NCBI RefSeq assembly: GCF_900110755.1
Contig: NZ_FOFF01000019.1
Location: 62,001 to 126,000, forward strand
DNA from: Streptomyces sp. yr375
GTDB taxonomy: Bacteria > Actinomycetota > Actinomycetes > Streptomycetales > Streptomycetaceae
Direction of reading: 5' to 3'
Length of the DNA stretch: 64,000 bases
Shown here: positions 1 to 7,882 of the stretch, in pieces
Position numbering within the stretch: position 1 is the stretch's first letter
Layout: each line of letters starts with the position of its first letter
Made by a program: the position numbers and the translations under genes
Notes under the pieces: generated by a model
Database searches by the model: none
The model's input: the letters and a program-made list of their open reading frames with translations, nothing else
Told to the model about the DNA's origin: nothing

Positions 1-140
1 TCTTCGCCCAAGTAAAGACGCCGTAAAGACAAGGCAAAGCTGATTGTTGGGTGTAACGTCCACTTTTTCGTAGTTTCCGGGTGCAACGAAGGCGTTCCCC
101 AACGGGGCGACCGGTGTGTTTCCACTCCTCGGAGGCGTAG

Positions 141-1523
141 GTGACAGATCTGCCCGCCCTGTGGTGGTGCAAAGGTTGGCCGGTCGATAAAGTGATCTCC
201 CGTGTTGTACTGACCGTCCGGCAGGCAATATGTTCCAAGCCTGGCGGGACAGCTATTCGGGGGTCACTTTTGAGTGCAGCCGGGTTTCCGCTGACAAGAA
301 TGGGAAAACACGGAGAGAGCGCGGATCGATTATTCGGCGAGAATGTTCCGCCGGATGAATTACTGCGCGAGATATCGACTTCGCTCTTCGCCTCCTTGCC
401 GCGCGCCGATCAGCGCAAGAAGGGCGTCGAGTACGTCAGGGGGCTCCTGGAGGTGCCCGGGCGCAAGTCGATCAGGAACATCGCGAGTCTGATCGGCGGC
501 CGGGCGACCGACCAGAGCCTGCACCACTTCATCAGCGAGTCGACGTGGGACTGGGCCCCGGTGCGCCAAGCCCTGGCCCGCTATCTGGTGCCGCGCCTGC
601 CGGTCGAGGCATGGGTCGTGCAGGAGACGGTGATCCGCAAGGCCGGGCAGCACTCGGTCGGCGTGGACCGCAGGTTCGTCCCCGCCGAGGGGCGCGTGCT
701 CAACGCGCAGCAGGCGATCGGCGTCTGGGCGGCCTCCGGCTGCCGCAGCAGCCCCGTCGACTGGGGGCTGCATCTGCCGCCGACCTGGATCGACGACCGG
801 TCACTGCGCGACCGGGCCTCCATCCCCGACAGCACCGAGGCCGAGACCCTGTCCGACCGGGCCGTCCGGCTGTGCGTCGGCATGGTGACGGACTGGGGGA
901 TGCCGGTACGCCCAGTGGTGCTGGACGCCGGCGCCCTGAACCTCGCCACGCTCGTCGACCGGCTGGGCCGCAAGGGCATCCCGCTGCTGGCCCGGGTCGA
1001 CCCGTCGGTCCCGCTGCTCGTCTCGGACGCGGCGCTGACCGGCCACCGCTGCTCGGCGAGCATGCCCGCCGGTGACGTCGTCCGCGCGGCCGCCGGCACC
1101 AGACAGCCCGTCCAGTGGCGCGAGTTCGGCAGCTACGGCCGGGTCCGCACGGGCCTGATCTCCAGCGTGGCCGTACGGCTTCCCCTGGGACTCACCGGAC
1201 GACTGCGGGCCGGCGGCAGCCGCAGGCTGGCTCTGATCGGGCTGGCCAAGGCCGGCCGGCCGGCCGAGCCCGAGCTGTGGCTCACCAATCTGACGGAGCA
1301 TCACCCGGCGTCGCTGCTAACGCTGTTCAGCCAGTTGGAGCGGGTGCGCGACGACTACCGCGAAGTCGCCAAGAACGTGGGCATCGAGGACTACGTGGGC
1401 CGTTCGTTCGACGGCTGGCACCGCCACATGACCCTCGCCTCGGCCGCCCACGCCATCGCCGTACTCAACAGCCCGGGCCAGGTCTGGAACGGGCAGGCGG
1501 ACCGGGCGCGCTCGGGCACCTGA
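141..1523 (+). CDS. IS701-transposase-like protein, catalytically degenerate, putative cluster regulator
   Basis: The protein aligns by eye with IS701-family DDE transposases along its length: an N-terminal LFASLPRADQRKKG block, SVGVDRRF, VVLDAG and DYVGRSFDGWHRH. The catalytic acids are largely gone. The usual D-D-T of the first acidic motif reads Q-E-T (VVQETVIRKAG), and the glutamate of the usual Y-E-G-R motif is valine (DYVGRS); only the central Asp survives. No flanking inverted repeats are visible, so it looks domesticated rather than mobile. Two TTA codons (330-332 and 360-362) fall in the conserved N-terminal part, which suggests bldA control. GTG at 141 has GGAGG five bases upstream, but residues 1-53 have low GC3 and family similarity begins near the ATG at 300, so 300 is an alternative start. 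It precedes the biosynthetic operon. Role as regulator is inference. Confidence 0.72.
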   Translation: MTDLPALWWCKGWPVDKVISRVVLTVRQAICSKPGGTAIRGSLLSAAGFPLTRMGKHGESADRLFGENVPPDELLREISTSLFASLPRADQRKKGVEYVRGLLEVPGRKSIRNIASLIGGRATDQSLHHFISESTWDWAPVRQALARYLVPRLPVEAWVVQETVIRKAGQHSVGVDRRFVPAEGRVLNAQQAIGVWAASGCRSSPVDWGLHLPPTWIDDRSLRDRASIPDSTEAETLSDRAVRLCVGMVTDWGMPVRPVVLDAGALNLATLVDRLGRKGIPLLARVDPSVPLLVSDAALTGHRCSASMPAGDVVRAAAGTRQPVQWREFGSYGRVRTGLISSVAVRLPLGLTGRLRAGGSRRLALIGLAKAGRPAEPELWLTNLTEHHPASLLTLFSQLERVRDDYREVAKNVGIEDYVGRSFDGWHRHMTLASAAHAIAVLNSPGQVWNGQADRARSGT

Positions 1524-1744
1524 CGAAGTGAGCCGCCGCGCGTTGTCGCGCTCCGGCCCCCGTCACAGGATCGGACCGTCGGCGGACACACACCCGGCCG
1601 TCGGGCCGGTTCCCGCACAGGTATGCACAGCGACCCGCGAGATCCGTGCCGCACGGCGAGCGATCCGTGCCACGGCGATCCGTGCCTCACGGCAACCGTG
1701 AGACGACACGGCGGACCGATCCATCCACAACGGGAGAGGCTTCA

Positions 1745-3001
1745 GTGGACAACCCTGTGCCCGGCAGCGGCGATATAAGCGATATAGCTGACATCGGTGG
1801 TACCAGTGGTGTCGGTGATATCGATGTCATCGGCGACATCGGCTCGAAACCCGCCCGGCAGCAGCCGAGTTGGGGCGACGCGGAGGGCGTACGGCGGGTG
1901 CGGCGGCAACTGCGGGCCGCGCCGGGGCTCGTCACCCCCGAGGACGTGCGCACGCTGCGCTCGGTGCTGGCCGTCGTCGCCGCCGGGGACGCCCACGTGG
2001 TGCAGGCGGGCGACTGTGCGGAGGACCCCGCCGAGAGCACCCGGCCCCATGTCGCCCGCAAGGCAGGCCTGTTGGACGTCCTCGCGGGCGCGCTGAAGGG
2101 CGTCGGCCACCGGCCGGTGGTCCGGGTGGGGCGGCTGGCCGGCCAGTTCGGCAAGCCCCGTTCCAAACCGACGGAGTGGGCCGGCGACCTCGAACTTCCC
2201 GTCTACCGGGGCCACATGGTCAACGGCCCCCAAGCCGACCGGGCGGCCAGACGGCCGGACCCGCAGCGCATGCTGGCCTGCTACCGCGCCTCCCGCACGG
2301 TGATGCGCCACCTCGGCTGGCACCGCGGACCGGGGGAGCCCGGCATCGACCCGCCCGTGTGGACCAGCCACGAGGCGCTCGTCCTCGACTACGAGCTGCC
2401 GCTCGTGCGCGAGGACCCCTCGGGCAAGCCGGTCCTCACCTCCACGCACTGGCCGTGGATCGGCGACCGCACCCGCCAACTGGACGGCGCGCACGTCGCG
2501 TTGCTCGCCGCCGTGGCCAATCCGGTCGCCTGCAAGGTGGGGCCGGGCATGACCACGGAAGAGCTGCTCGCCCTGTGCGAGCGCCTCGACCCGGCGCGTG
2601 AACCCGGCCGGCTCACGCTGATCGCCCGCATGGGCGCGCAGCTCGTCGCCCACCGGCTGCCACCGCTCGTGGCGGCGGTACGGGAGGCCGGGCATCCCGT
2701 CATCTGGCTCTGCGACCCGATGCACGCCAACACGGTCACCACCCCGGACGGCCGCAAGACCCGCTACCTCGACTGGATCGCCCGCGAGGCACGCGAGTTC
2801 CGGTCCGCCGTGCTGTCGGCGCGCGGGACCGCCGGCGGACTGCATCTGGAGACCACCCCGGACGACGTCACCGAATGCGCGCAGAGCCCCTCGGACACCG
2901 ACCGGGTCGGCGACCGCTACACCAGCCTGTGCGACCCGCGACTGCGCCCGGACCAGGCCGTTTCCGTGATCACGGCCTGGGTGGACCGTACCAACCCGTA
3001 G
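1745..3001 (+). CDS. phzC: Class II 3-deoxy-D-arabino-heptulosonate-7-phosphate synthase (PhzC type)
   Basis: About 418 residues, close to secondary-metabolism class II DAHP synthases. It condenses phosphoenolpyruvate with erythrose 4-phosphate and so pulls carbon into the shikimate pathway for the cluster. Class II metal- and substrate-binding motifs are visible: QAGDCAE, LCDPMHANT, GLHLETTPDDVTEC and TSLCDPRLRPDQA. The GTG start at 1745 follows GGGAGAGG; an upstream in-frame start at 1646 is not supported by family length. The N-terminal 30 or so residues are an odd low-complexity run of G-D-I and D-I units before the family domain. It is the first gene of a + strand operon with the SDR gene 17 bases downstream, then phzD and phzE. 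A second, pathway-dedicated DAHP synthase is typical of clusters that drain chorismate. Confidence 0.93.
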   Translation: MDNPVPGSGDISDIADIGGTSGVGDIDVIGDIGSKPARQQPSWGDAEGVRRVRRQLRAAPGLVTPEDVRTLRSVLAVVAAGDAHVVQAGDCAEDPAESTRPHVARKAGLLDVLAGALKGVGHRPVVRVGRLAGQFGKPRSKPTEWAGDLELPVYRGHMVNGPQADRAARRPDPQRMLACYRASRTVMRHLGWHRGPGEPGIDPPVWTSHEALVLDYELPLVREDPSGKPVLTSTHWPWIGDRTRQLDGAHVALLAAVANPVACKVGPGMTTEELLALCERLDPAREPGRLTLIARMGAQLVAHRLPPLVAAVREAGHPVIWLCDPMHANTVTTPDGRKTRYLDWIAREAREFRSAVLSARGTAGGLHLETTPDDVTECAQSPSDTDRVGDRYTSLCDPRLRPDQAVSVITAWVDRTNP

Positions 3002-3018
3002 AAGAAGGAGGACCGCAG

Positions 3019-3789
3019 ATGGAGGGCAAGATCGCTCTGGTGACCGGGGCGGCAGGCGGGATCGGGGCCGCGGTGGCCCGCGCGCTCGGCGAACGCGGGG
3101 CCACGGTCGCCGTCGTGGACCGCGACGCCGACGGCGTCCTGCGCACCGTGCAGAAGCTGACCGCCGACGGCGTGCGGGCCGAGGGGTTTCCCACCGACCT
3201 CACCGACCGCGCCGAGGTCGGCGACGTCGTCGACGTGGTCGAGGAGGTGCTCGGGCCGGTCGACCACCTCGTCAACGCGGCGGGGGTGCTGCACCTGGCC
3301 GAGGCCCGGCACCTGACCGACCAGGACTGGGACGCCACCTTCGCGGTGAACGCCACCGGCGTGTTCCTCATGTCGCGCGCCGTCGTCAACCGGATGGTGC
3401 CGCGCGGTCGCGGCGCCATCGTCACCGTCGCCTCGAACGCGGCGGGCACCGCACGCACCCACATGGCCGCGTACGCCGCTTCCAAGGCAGCCGCGACGAT
3501 GTTCACCAAGTGCCTGGGTTTGGAGGTCGCCCGGCACGGCATCCGGTGCAACGTGGTGGCCCCCGGGTCCACCGACACCCCGATGCTCAGCTCCATGTGG
3601 CACGACGCGAGCGGACGCCGCGGCACCGTCGAGGGCCGCCCCGACGAGTACCGGGTCGGCATCCCCCTCGGCAAGCTGGCCGGCCCCGACGACATCGCCG
3701 ACGCAGTCACGTTCCTACTGTCCGACCAGGCCGGACACATCACCCTGCACAGCCTCACGGTGGACGGCGGCGCCACCCTCGGCAGTTAG
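3019..3789 (+). CDS. SDR dehydrogenase, DhbA-like; probable 2,3-dihydro-3-hydroxyanthranilate dehydrogenase
   Basis: Classical short-chain dehydrogenase of 256 residues. It has the nucleotide-binding VTGAAGGIGAA, the NAAGV stabilising motif, the catalytic Ser in VTVASN and the YAASK catalytic Tyr-Lys pair. It resembles DhbA/EntA, which oxidise 2,3-dihydro-2,3-dihydroxybenzoate. Between DAHP synthase and PhzD/PhzE the expected substrate is instead trans-2,3-dihydro-3-hydroxyanthranilate (DHHA), giving 3-hydroxyanthranilate with NAD reduction. This assignment is inferred from context; the sequence alone shows only the SDR family. The ATG has a strong AAGGAGGA ribosome binding site. The absence of PhzF, which would otherwise isomerise DHHA, supports diversion of DHHA to the aromatic amine. 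Confidence 0.85.
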   Translation: MEGKIALVTGAAGGIGAAVARALGERGATVAVVDRDADGVLRTVQKLTADGVRAEGFPTDLTDRAEVGDVVDVVEEVLGPVDHLVNAAGVLHLAEARHLTDQDWDATFAVNATGVFLMSRAVVNRMVPRGRGAIVTVASNAAGTARTHMAAYAASKAAATMFTKCLGLEVARHGIRCNVVAPGSTDTPMLSSMWHDASGRRGTVEGRPDEYRVGIPLGKLAGPDDIADAVTFLLSDQAGHITLHSLTVDGGATLGS

Positions 3790-3873
3790 CCGCGACCGGC
3801 GCGTGACCGGCGCGTGACGGCGAGCGACCGGCGCGCGACCGGACCAGGCGGAGACAAGAGGCGGAGAGAAGAC

Positions 3874-4497
3874 ATGAGCGGGATACCTCCCATCGAACCC
3901 TACGAACTGCCCCGCGCGGGCGAGTTGCCCGCGCCCGTCCCGTCGTGGACGGTCGATCCCCGGCGCGCGGTGCTGCTGGTGCACGACATGCAGCGCTACT
4001 TCCTCCGGGCGTTCCCGGCACCCCTGCGGGAGCAACTGCTGTCCAACGCCGCGCAGTTGCGCACCCGTTGCGCCGAACTCGGCATCCCCGTCGCGTACAC
4101 GGCGCAGCCCGGCGCCATGGACGACGCGCAGCGCGGTCTGCTGCGGGACTTCTGGGGGCCGGGCATGCGGCGGTCCGCAGCCGACCGCGAGATCACGGCG
4201 GAACTGGCGCCGGGGCCCGACGACTGGCTGTTCACCAAGTGGCGCTACAGCGCCTTCTTCCGCACCGGTCTGCTGGAGCGGATGCGCGCGCACGGCCGCG
4301 ACCAACTGATCGTCTGCGGGGTGTACGCGCACGTCGGCGTGCTGATGACCGCCGTCGACGCGTTCACCCACGACCTGGAGACGTTCCTCGTCGCCGACGC
4401 CGTCGCCGACTTCTCCGCCGCCGATCACCGGCTGGCGCTCGACTACGCGGCGCGCTGCTGCGCCGTCGTCCGCACGGTCAAGGAGGTCGTCGCATGA
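3874..4497 (+). CDS. phzD: Isochorismatase-family hydrolase PhzD (ADIC -> DHHA)
   Basis: Exactly 207 residues, the length of PhzD. It hydrolyses the enol-pyruvyl group of 2-amino-2-deoxyisochorismate (ADIC) to give DHHA and pyruvate. Diagnostic blocks are the LLVHDMQRYFLRAF motif with the general-acid Asp, the Lys in LFTKWRYSAF, and VCGVYAHVGVLMTAVDAF, which matches PhzD rather than Cys-dependent nicotinamidases. The ATG at 3874 follows GGAGAG; the in-frame ATG-like extension from 3814 has no family support. Its stop codon overlaps the phzE start in an ATGA, so the two consecutive pathway enzymes are translationally coupled. Confidence 0.94.
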   Translation: MSGIPPIEPYELPRAGELPAPVPSWTVDPRRAVLLVHDMQRYFLRAFPAPLREQLLSNAAQLRTRCAELGIPVAYTAQPGAMDDAQRGLLRDFWGPGMRRSAADREITAELAPGPDDWLFTKWRYSAFFRTGLLERMRAHGRDQLIVCGVYAHVGVLMTAVDAFTHDLETFLVADAVADFSAADHRLALDYAARCCAVVRTVKEVVA

Positions 4498-6392
4498 CGG
4501 GCGGCACGCATGCATCCGATCTGCTCGACAGGGTGCTGGCCCCGCACCCACCGCCGTTCGCCCTGCTGCACCGGCCCGAGGCGGGCGGCGGCGGGCGGCT
4601 GGAGGTGCTCGTCGGCGAGGTGCGCAACCGGCCCACCCTCGCGTCGATCCCGCTGCCGACCGAACCGCCCGCCGACGGCCGGGCCCGCCACGACGTGCTG
4701 GCCCTGGTGCCCTACCGGCAGATCGGCGAGCGCGGCTACGCCGGCGTCGACGACGGCGCGCCGCTGCTCACCCTGGAGGTGACCGCCCAGGAGTCGCTGC
4801 CCCTGGCCGAGGCCCTGCCCCGGCTCGCCCGCACCCCGACCCGGCTGGTCGACGGGCACTTCGCACCCGACGACGAGACGTACGCCGCGACGGTACGGAA
4901 GGTCATCGCGGACGAGATCGGCATGGGCGAGGGCGCGAACTTCGTCATCAAACGCTCGTACCGGGCGCGGATCGGCGACTACTCGCTGGCCGGCGCGCTG
5001 TCCTTCTTCCGCAACCTGCTGGAGACGGAGACCGGCGCGCACTGGACGCATGTCGTGCACACCGGCGGCCGCACCTTCGTCGGGGCCTCGCCGGAACGGC
5101 ATGTGAGCCTGTCCGGCGGCACGGTGGTGATGAACCCGATCAGCGGCACCTACCGCTATCCGGCCGCCGGCGCCGACCTCGCCCAGGTGCTGGGGTTCCT
5201 CGCCGACCGCAAGGAGACCGACGAGCTGTACATGGTCCTCGACGAGGAACTGAAGATGATGGCCCGGATCTGCGACACCGGGGGCACGGTCGTCGGACCG
5301 TATCTGAAGGAGATGGCCCGGCTCGCGCACACCGAGTACCTCATCGAGGGACGCAGCACCCGCGACCCGCGCGAGATCCTGCGGGAGACGCTGCTCGCGC
5401 CCACGGTCACGGGCAGCCCGCTGGAGAGCGCCTGCCGGGTGATCGCCCGGTACGAGCCCGAGGGCCGCGGCTACTACAGCGGCGTCGCCGCGCTGATCGG
5501 CAGGGACGAACAGGGCGCCCGCGCACTGGACTCCTGCATCCTCATCCGCACCGCGGAGATCGACCCGGACGGCCACCTCGACATCGGCGTCGGTGCCACC
5601 GTCGTACGGCACTCCGACCCGGACGCCGAGGCGGCGGAGACGCGGGCGAAGGCGGCCGGGCTGCTCGCCGCGCTGGAGGGCGCGCGGACGGCGCGGTTCG
5701 CCGACCATCCGCAGGTGCGCGCCGCGCTGGCCGAACGCAACGCCTCCGTCGCCGAGTTCTGGCTCGGCGGACGGGACGCGGTCGCCACGGTGGTGCCGGC
5801 GCTGGCCGGGGCGCGGGTGCTGGTCGTCGACGCGGAGGACACTTTCACCGCGATGCTCGACCACCAACTCCGCTCGCTGGGACTGTCGGTGACGGTGTGT
5901 CGGTTTGACGAGGAGAGGGGTACGGCCGCGTGGCGCGACCACGATCTCGTGGTGCTCGGTCCCGGCCCCGGCGACCCCCGGGACGCCGGGCATCCGAAGA
6001 TCGCACGGCTGCGGACGGTCGTCGACGAGCTGCTGGCCGAGGGCCGCCCGTTCCTCGCCGTGTGCCTCAGTCACCAAGTGCTGTGCACGCGGCTGGGGTT
6101 CGAGGTGGCACGCCGTGAGACGCCCAACCAGGGGACGCAACGGGAGATCGACTTCTTCGGGGCGCGCGAGACCGTCGGCTTCTACAACACGTTCGCGGCG
6201 CGCTCGTCCGAGGACAAGGTCGAGTGCGCGGGGGTGGGCGCGGTGGAGGTCAGCCGGGACCGCGACACCGGTGAGGTGCACGCGCTGCGCGGACCGCACT
6301 TCGCGTCCGTGCAGTTCCACGCCGAGTCGGTGCTCAGCCGCGACGGCGTACGGATCCTGGCCGAACTGCTGACGGGTCTCGTGCGCGGGTGA
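4494..6392 (+). CDS. phzE: 2-amino-2-deoxyisochorismate synthase PhzE (chorismate-binding plus glutamine amidotransferase)
   Basis: A 632-residue fusion like PhzE. Residues 1 to about 400 are the chorismate-utilising MenF/TrpE/PabB domain (GASPERHVSL, NPISGTYRYP, ETDELYMVLDEELKMM, GRGYYSG, RTAEI). Residues about 440-632 are a class I glutamine amidotransferase with catalytic Cys524 in AVCLSHQ and His609/Glu611 in FHAES. It aminates chorismate with glutamine ammonia to ADIC and does not eliminate pyruvate, in contrast to anthranilate synthase. ADIC specificity is inferred from fusion order and the adjacent phzD. Translation starts in the ATGA overlap with phzD. It is the last gene of the operon and is followed by a strong hairpin. 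Confidence 0.94.
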   Translation: MTGGTHASDLLDRVLAPHPPPFALLHRPEAGGGGRLEVLVGEVRNRPTLASIPLPTEPPADGRARHDVLALVPYRQIGERGYAGVDDGAPLLTLEVTAQESLPLAEALPRLARTPTRLVDGHFAPDDETYAATVRKVIADEIGMGEGANFVIKRSYRARIGDYSLAGALSFFRNLLETETGAHWTHVVHTGGRTFVGASPERHVSLSGGTVVMNPISGTYRYPAAGADLAQVLGFLADRKETDELYMVLDEELKMMARICDTGGTVVGPYLKEMARLAHTEYLIEGRSTRDPREILRETLLAPTVTGSPLESACRVIARYEPEGRGYYSGVAALIGRDEQGARALDSCILIRTAEIDPDGHLDIGVGATVVRHSDPDAEAAETRAKAAGLLAALEGARTARFADHPQVRAALAERNASVAEFWLGGRDAVATVVPALAGARVLVVDAEDTFTAMLDHQLRSLGLSVTVCRFDEERGTAAWRDHDLVVLGPGPGDPRDAGHPKIARLRTVVDELLAEGRPFLAVCLSHQVLCTRLGFEVARRETPNQGTQREIDFFGARETVGFYNTFAARSSEDKVECAGVGAVEVSRDRDTGEVHALRGPHFASVQFHAESVLSRDGVRILAELLTGLVRG

Positions 6393-6410
6393 GGAGCGGG
6401 GGAGCGCCGA

Positions 6411-6450
6411 GGCGGCTGTGCGGTGGGTTTCGGCCCACCGCACAGCCGCC
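6411..6450. terminator. Perfect 17-bp stem, six-base loop; bidirectional terminator
   Basis: Left arm 6411-6427 and right arm 6434-6450 are perfectly complementary around TTTCGG. It lies between the convergent ends of phzE (+) and the creD-like gene (-), so it can end transcription from both operons. No U-tract follows, which is usual in Streptomyces. Confidence 0.85.
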
Positions 6451-6481
6451 TCCGTATGCGCGACCGCCTTGCCCCCGTTCT

Positions 6482-7882
6482 TCAGGAACGGTCGGGGCGG
6501 TCGGGGCGGTCGCGCAGTGCGTGGTCGACCAGCGTGCCGGCGGCGCCGGTGTAACCGGCCGGATCGCACAGCTCCGTCAACTCGGCTTCGTTCAGGCCCA
6601 GTTCGGGTACGTCCCGGAGGACTTCGGGCAGGGTGCGGCCCGTCTCCTCGGCCTCCTGTGACGCGGCGTCGAGCAGCTTCCTGGCCGTCTCGCCGCCCCA
6701 CGTGGGTGCCAGTGCGGACACGATCCGCTCGGCGCTGGTCCTGGCCCCGGTCAGCTCCAGGTTCGTCCGCATCCGCTCCGGCCGCACCCGCAGCCCCTCG
6801 GCGAGCTGTACGGCGGTGTGGGCCGCGCCCCCGGCCAGCCGCAGGCACTCGCGCAACGGCTGCCACTCGGCGTGCCAGGCACCCGCCGACCGCTCGTCCT
6901 CGGATATCAGACACTGCGTCAGGATCGTTGCCATCGGCGGGACTTGGAGCGCAGCGCTGCGCAACAGGGTGGCCAGTACCGGGTTGCGTTTGTGGGGCAT
7001 GGCCGAGGACCTGCCCCGGCCGGGCGCTGCCGGTTCGGCGACCTCGCCGACCTCGGTCCGCACCAGCGACTGCACATCGACGGCCAGCTTGCCCAGCGCC
7101 CCGGCGGTGAACGCCAGGGCGGCCCCGAGATCGGCCATCGGCGAGCGCAACGCATGCCAGGGCAGCACCGGTCGGGCCAGCCCGGTCTCCTCGGCGAAGG
7201 CCGCGACCAGCCGCCCGGGATACGCGTCGGCCGCCGCCCCGGTGAGCGGGGCGGCGGCGAGATAGCCGGCCAGGGTGCCGGCCGCTCCGCCGAGCGACAC
7301 GGGCAGCGCCGCGTCCACCGCGTCGAGCCGCTCGGCGGCGTCCAGTACGAGGTGCCGCCAGCCCGCCGCCTTCAGCCCGAACGTCGTGGGCACCGCGTGC
7401 AGGGCCAGCGTGCGGCCCGCCATCGGGGTGTCCCGGTGCTCGGCGGCCAGTCGGGCGAGCGCGTCGGCGGTGCCCCGGAGATCCGCCCGGACCAGCGCCA
7501 GCGCCCGGCGCGCGACCAGCATCGCCCCCGTGTCGAAGACGTCCTGGCTGGTGGAGCCCCGGTGCACGTACTCGGCGGCCGCCGGATCCAGCGCCCGTAC
7601 CGTTTCCCGGAACGCCGCCACCAGGCCCACCACCGGATTGGCGGTCTCGCGCGCCGCGACGGCGAGCGCCCGCAGCTCGAGCCGCTCGGCGCGGGCCGCC
7701 CGGGTGATCGTCTGCGCCGCACCGGCCGGGACCGCGCCGAGCCGCGCCTGCGCCCGGGCGAGCGCGGCCTCCGCGTCCAGCATGGCCTGCAACCAGGCCA
7801 GGTCGCACACGGCCGCCTCGACGGGGGTCCCGGCGCGCACGGGCGAGAGGAGCCCGGCGTCGATGAGGACGTCGTCGTTCAT
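6482..7882 (-). CDS. creD: CreD-type nitrosuccinate lyase (aspartase/fumarase superfamily)
   Basis: About 466 residues of the fumarase/aspartase/adenylosuccinate-lyase superfamily, similar to proteins often annotated 3-carboxy-cis,cis-muconate cycloisomerase. The mobile-loop signature GRSSAMPHKRNP is at residues 290-301 and HRGSTSQD at 107-114. In cremeomycin biosynthesis CreD eliminates nitrous acid from nitrosuccinate to give nitrite and fumarate. I assign that role because the gene is translationally coupled by ATGA to a CreE-type gene and shares an operon with an AMP-ligase. Alternatives such as a catabolic cycloisomerase are unlikely because no protocatechuate genes are present. It is the last gene of the - strand operon and ends just before the shared terminator. 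Confidence 0.88.
   Translation of the reverse strand: MNDDVLIDAGLLSPVRAGTPVEAAVCDLAWLQAMLDAEAALARAQARLGAVPAGAAQTITRAARAERLELRALAVAARETANPVVGLVAAFRETVRALDPAAAEYVHRGSTSQDVFDTGAMLVARRALALVRADLRGTADALARLAAEHRDTPMAGRTLALHAVPTTFGLKAAGWRHLVLDAAERLDAVDAALPVSLGGAAGTLAGYLAAAPLTGAAADAYPGRLVAAFAEETGLARPVLPWHALRSPMADLGAALAFTAGALGKLAVDVQSLVRTEVGEVAEPAAPGRGRSSAMPHKRNPVLATLLRSAALQVPPMATILTQCLISEDERSAGAWHAEWQPLRECLRLAGGAAHTAVQLAEGLRVRPERMRTNLELTGARTSAERIVSALAPTWGGETARKLLDAASQEAEETGRTLPEVLRDVPELGLNEAELTELCDPAGYTGAAGTLVDHALRDRPDRPDRS

Noticed and set aside
1..1523. Active insertion sequence at the left end
   Set aside because: Catalytic acids are replaced and I see no terminal inverted repeats or target duplications around the gene.
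3019..6392. Phenazine biosynthesis cluster
   Set aside because: phzC, phzD and phzE types are present but PhzF, PhzG and PhzA/B are not; the SDR and the creD/creE genes point to 3-hydroxyanthranilate use instead.
6411..6450. Regulatory operator or riboswitch
   Set aside because: A single perfect stem-loop between convergent genes is best explained as a terminator.
4443..7808. A 1121-codon - strand frame spanning phzE and creD
   Set aside because: Composition is Arg/Gly/Pro/Ala repeats with no family motif, and it overlaps well-supported genes on both strands and a strong terminator.
6482..7882. Protocatechuate-pathway 3-carboxymuconate cycloisomerase
   Set aside because: The superfamily signature alone would permit it, but no other beta-ketoadipate genes occur and the gene is coupled to a CreE-type gene.
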